The position numbers and the translations under genes were made by a program. A model generated the notes under the pieces. That model was not told the DNA's origin. It made no database searches and saw only the letters and a program-made list of their open reading frames with translations. From Sepiola atlantica (taxonomy: Eukaryota; Mollusca; Cephalopoda; Sepiida; Sepiolidae), in NCBI GenBank assembly GCA_963556195.1, contig OY744521.1, positions 135,142,527 through 135,206,526 on the forward strand: a DNA stretch of 64,000 bases, in the 5' to 3' direction. Of this stretch, positions 60,861 to 64,000 are shown in pieces. How positions within the stretch are numbered: position 1 is the stretch's first letter; each line of letters starts with the position of its first letter.

Positions 60861-61666
60861 CGTTACCTGGGATTGAATTAGAAATACTAAATCATCCCGT
60901 TTCCAATCCAACACACCATATTATTTTTTTTTTATTCTTACATTTTATAATATTAATTTTTTGAGTGGGGCCCAAGGATCTAGTCAGCATTGATTGGACG
61001 AGAGGGAATGTAAGTTTAGATATATTAATTGAAATACATTTCAGTAAATGTGTAGTCTTTAATAAACTCCAGGCACACCAAACGTTTTCCGATAATGCAA
61101 CAAAAACCTGTATACTCCTAGCCCAAGCCCTGAACCCATTTATCATCTCTATTTTTATTTTGTAGCGTCTATAATTTTCATCTTATAAATAAAATAAAAT
61201 AATGTAAAACGTTGGATTTTCTTTCCATGGATGCTAAGCGACTACGCAGACCCCACATTATCTTAAATCTTCTTTGAAAAAAAATGAAATATACAACTAC
61301 ACTGATTTAGTTTTACAATATACGTGATTGAGTGAGTATCTTTTCAAAATCTTAGGAGTTTGTCAACATACGATCATGCAAACAGGAACTACAACTTTAT
61401 ATAGAAATATATATACAAAACCTTTTATAGAAATCGCTATAGACAAGGTATGAAGCTTCGATGTAAGGAGTAAGAAGAAATACTACTTCAAGATCCAAAA
61501 AATAACCAACGATAAGTGCTATATGGATAGATTCTGACCCACAACACAACAATTATCCCCCCTTTATTAGAAACACCGCTCATGGAATGTGAGCACAAAA
61601 GGAGAAAATAAGGGAAGCGAGAATTACGAGGCTGCCGAAAGTAAACCTAAGGTCCACTTTCTACTC

Positions 61667-61667
<1 letters not shown>

Positions 61668-61713
<46 letters not shown>
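61668..61713. repeat. (TA)n microsatellite
   Basis: About 22 TA units. Confidence 0.95.
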
Positions 61714-61717
<4 letters not shown>

Positions 61718-62849
61718 AGGAAGATGAAGATAAAAAATTGCATTCTAAAATTCTACAAACTGTTGCTATTTTGCTATCTACACCATAGCGCCCCTTTTTA
61801 TCTTCGAAAATGGCTACCCAATACTGCTAATTTTTCCATCCCAGCCATTTATTTCTTTATCCCCAACCTTTCTAGTTTTATTCTTGAATTTTTCAAAGTG
61901 AAATGGAACTAGGTAATATTTGTTTATTATAAATACCACATTACCAAATTGTACCCTCTGATGAGAAGAGTTTTATCTTTAAAAAACATGGTTTAAGGAT
62001 TATTGTAACTCCTTGCATCTGAACTTTCGATGTAATAAAATTTGTATCAATTTTATGTAGCTTTATGTAATTTTATGCAATTTTTTATCTTCATCTTTCT
62101 TTCTTTAAAATTGATTGCTCTACTCAACGTATTGAGCTTTACTTATCGCGATAGATCACCTTACGATACTTCACTTATCGTTAATATATTTGCCACCCAG
62201 ACAACGCCGGGTAAGTCACGTATTTATGAATTCATTTTCTCTGCACATGAAGAGCATAAGATTTATGTCGTTTTTGCTTATATCTAGATTATATTTTGCT
62301 TCAAATCAACGATACGTAAACAAAATGTTGCGATCGTTTGGATTCTGTCCAAGAATAGCGAGCTTAACAACTCTAACTATTAATGTTTAATGACTGATAC
62401 ATACTAGAGAGTATAATCATACAACAGTAAATAATGAATGCGAACAACACACGATTCAAGGATGCTGAAATGATTCATTTCAACACTGAAGTCTCCATCA
62501 TTCATACCGGCACATTCATTCTATAGTATTTTTCTATCAGTAATAAAAGAGAGTGTTGGCACTGATTGCTACTTATTTTCATAATTAAAAGTATAATTAT
62601 TTGTTAGGAAAGGCGTTAATGACGAACGCACATACACATGTGTGTATAGGAATAGAATAGGAAAACGATGTTAGCAAAAAGATTTCTGACTTCTATCATA
62701 GCACTTATCTCTATCTTTATGAAGTTAGGTATATTTGTATATACAAGATTAACTCCTAAACTAATTAACCGATTATTGTAAATTTTGAAACAGCTGCTAA
62801 GTGTAAGGGGTTCAAATATGAACCATGTTTAGTTTAATTTAGTTTTATG

Positions 62850-63110
62850 CAAAGAGGGTAAAAAGGGGCTTCATTAAAATCTGTTTCCGATTTTTTTTAA
62901 ACGTAACAATAGGTATTAGACATCAATTAATAAATATTGCCCAAATTTCAGTTTCTGTTGACTACTTTGAAAGGTTTGTAGGGGGTATAATATGAACACA
63001 CATTTTCAAATTCAAATATTTTTAATTTGCATTGAATTTGATCAATAGTCATTAGACACCAATTCAACATTTAAGGATAACTCGATCAAAAGTTTTCAGA
63101 ATAAAACAGA
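62850..63110 (-). repeat. Interspersed repeat family Q, copy 3 (inverted)
   Basis: The reverse complement contains the AATTCAATGCAAAT block, the GTGTTCATATTATACCCCC block and the AATACCTATTGTTACGTTT block in family order. Confidence 0.45.
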
Positions 63111-64000
63111 ATTTCCTTTCGCTAAAAGTTGATCTTGCAGAACCTTAAAAGAGAAAGAATATTTATGGAATGCAATATTACACATTTTTTAACTGTATTA
63201 AGTGAGGGAATTATTGTAAATATTTACACTTCATCAACATAAACATACCAATGTTGGTCATTATAGTTGTAAATTGTCTACTTTTCTTGCGGCTTGATCG
63301 CACATTCAACTAATCTAAAATCAATTGTCAGAGTATGTATTAAGGTCATCTATCTTAAGGGAACACGATTTAATAATACGCTTTCCAGTGGTTTGAGTCA
63401 GTGGACAAAACCGCTCGAATGCAGTTAAGACAGGAAAATCTATTTAAAGGAAAACATACCAGAAGAAAAAAGAAGGTGGAGGGGAAATAGATTCTTTATG
63501 GGTTCTTAAATATATAAATCACTAAATTTGTTGATACCTTTTTGCTTTGTTTTTCTTTTCTTTTTGGACGTTGATCCGTGACTGGAATAGTAGATAGCGT
63601 TGCGTATTACGGAATCGGTGATGCCGAGTTCAAATCATATTGGGTCTATTGTGTTTAATTAAGCACTAATACAGTTTGGGGAAGGTATGAACCCACAATA
63701 GCCGTATAAGATAAAATCCATGAATGTTTCAAGAATCATTATGATAATATCTTTAATTCAAGTTCAATTGTGATACATATATAGGGGTAATTTCAAACAT
63801 TGAAGTCAAGTTGTCTACCGTTCATATATGAAAAACTTTTTTGATGTGCACCATTAAAAGTAGTTTTAGCAACAGTAATAAGATATAAGCTTATCTACAA
63901 CATACCGTGGCGAGACATGTAATAAATAAAATATGGTTGCCTTCCACACAATTGTTCAACGCTATTTTTTGCGCTGGCTGGGCATGTATCTAGACACGAT

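Overview
The window looks like a piece of a large, AT-rich, intron-rich metazoan genome. Dense (TA)n, (CT)n and (CA)n microsatellites, many short degraded retroelement copies, MITE and foldback elements and very long introns fit a mollusc, most probably a coleoid cephalopod such as an octopus. The species assignment is inference; no rRNA or mitochondrial marker is present.

The only convincing protein-coding content is part of one plus-strand gene. Five exons (15316-15506, 18523-18983, 19499-19947, 39422-39602, 54798-55048) carry consecutive extracellular cadherin (EC) repeats. All five have consensus-like splice sites, and every internal junction keeps the reading frame (phases 1, 0, 2, 1, 2, 1). 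They join into about 511 codons: the back of one EC repeat, four complete repeats and the start of a sixth. No signal peptide, transmembrane segment or cytoplasmic tail is inside the window, so the gene continues in both directions. The class is a large, non-clustered, many-repeat cadherin (Fat, Dachsous or CadN-like). It is not a single-exon protocadherin of the kind expanded in octopus.

Layout: 1-15315 is the upstream intron or flank. It holds a degraded LINE, tRNA-type SINE fragments and a roughly 4-kb polypyrimidine satellite (8184-12245). 15316-19947 has three exons close together, with a TIR MITE and two foldback elements in the first intron. 19948-39421 is a 19.5-kb intron with trinucleotide repeats, LINE 3' ends, a high-copy unclassified repeat, a 5S-rRNA-like element, a possible solo LTR and a U2-snRNA-like element. 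39603-54797 is a 15.2-kb intron with more U2-like copies, a second TIR MITE, a strong 188-bp foldback and hammerhead-like motifs. 55049-64000 is the start of the next intron, with a SINE bounded by a clear 11-bp target-site duplication.

The most unusual signals are a SINE-like family whose head matches the 5' end of U2 snRNA (four copies), 5S-rRNA-headed sequences (three copies), and small motifs resembling hammerhead ribozyme cores. Several long inverted repeats would form dsRNA in the intronic pre-mRNA. Almost all the long open frames in the satellite and microsatellites are low-complexity artefacts.
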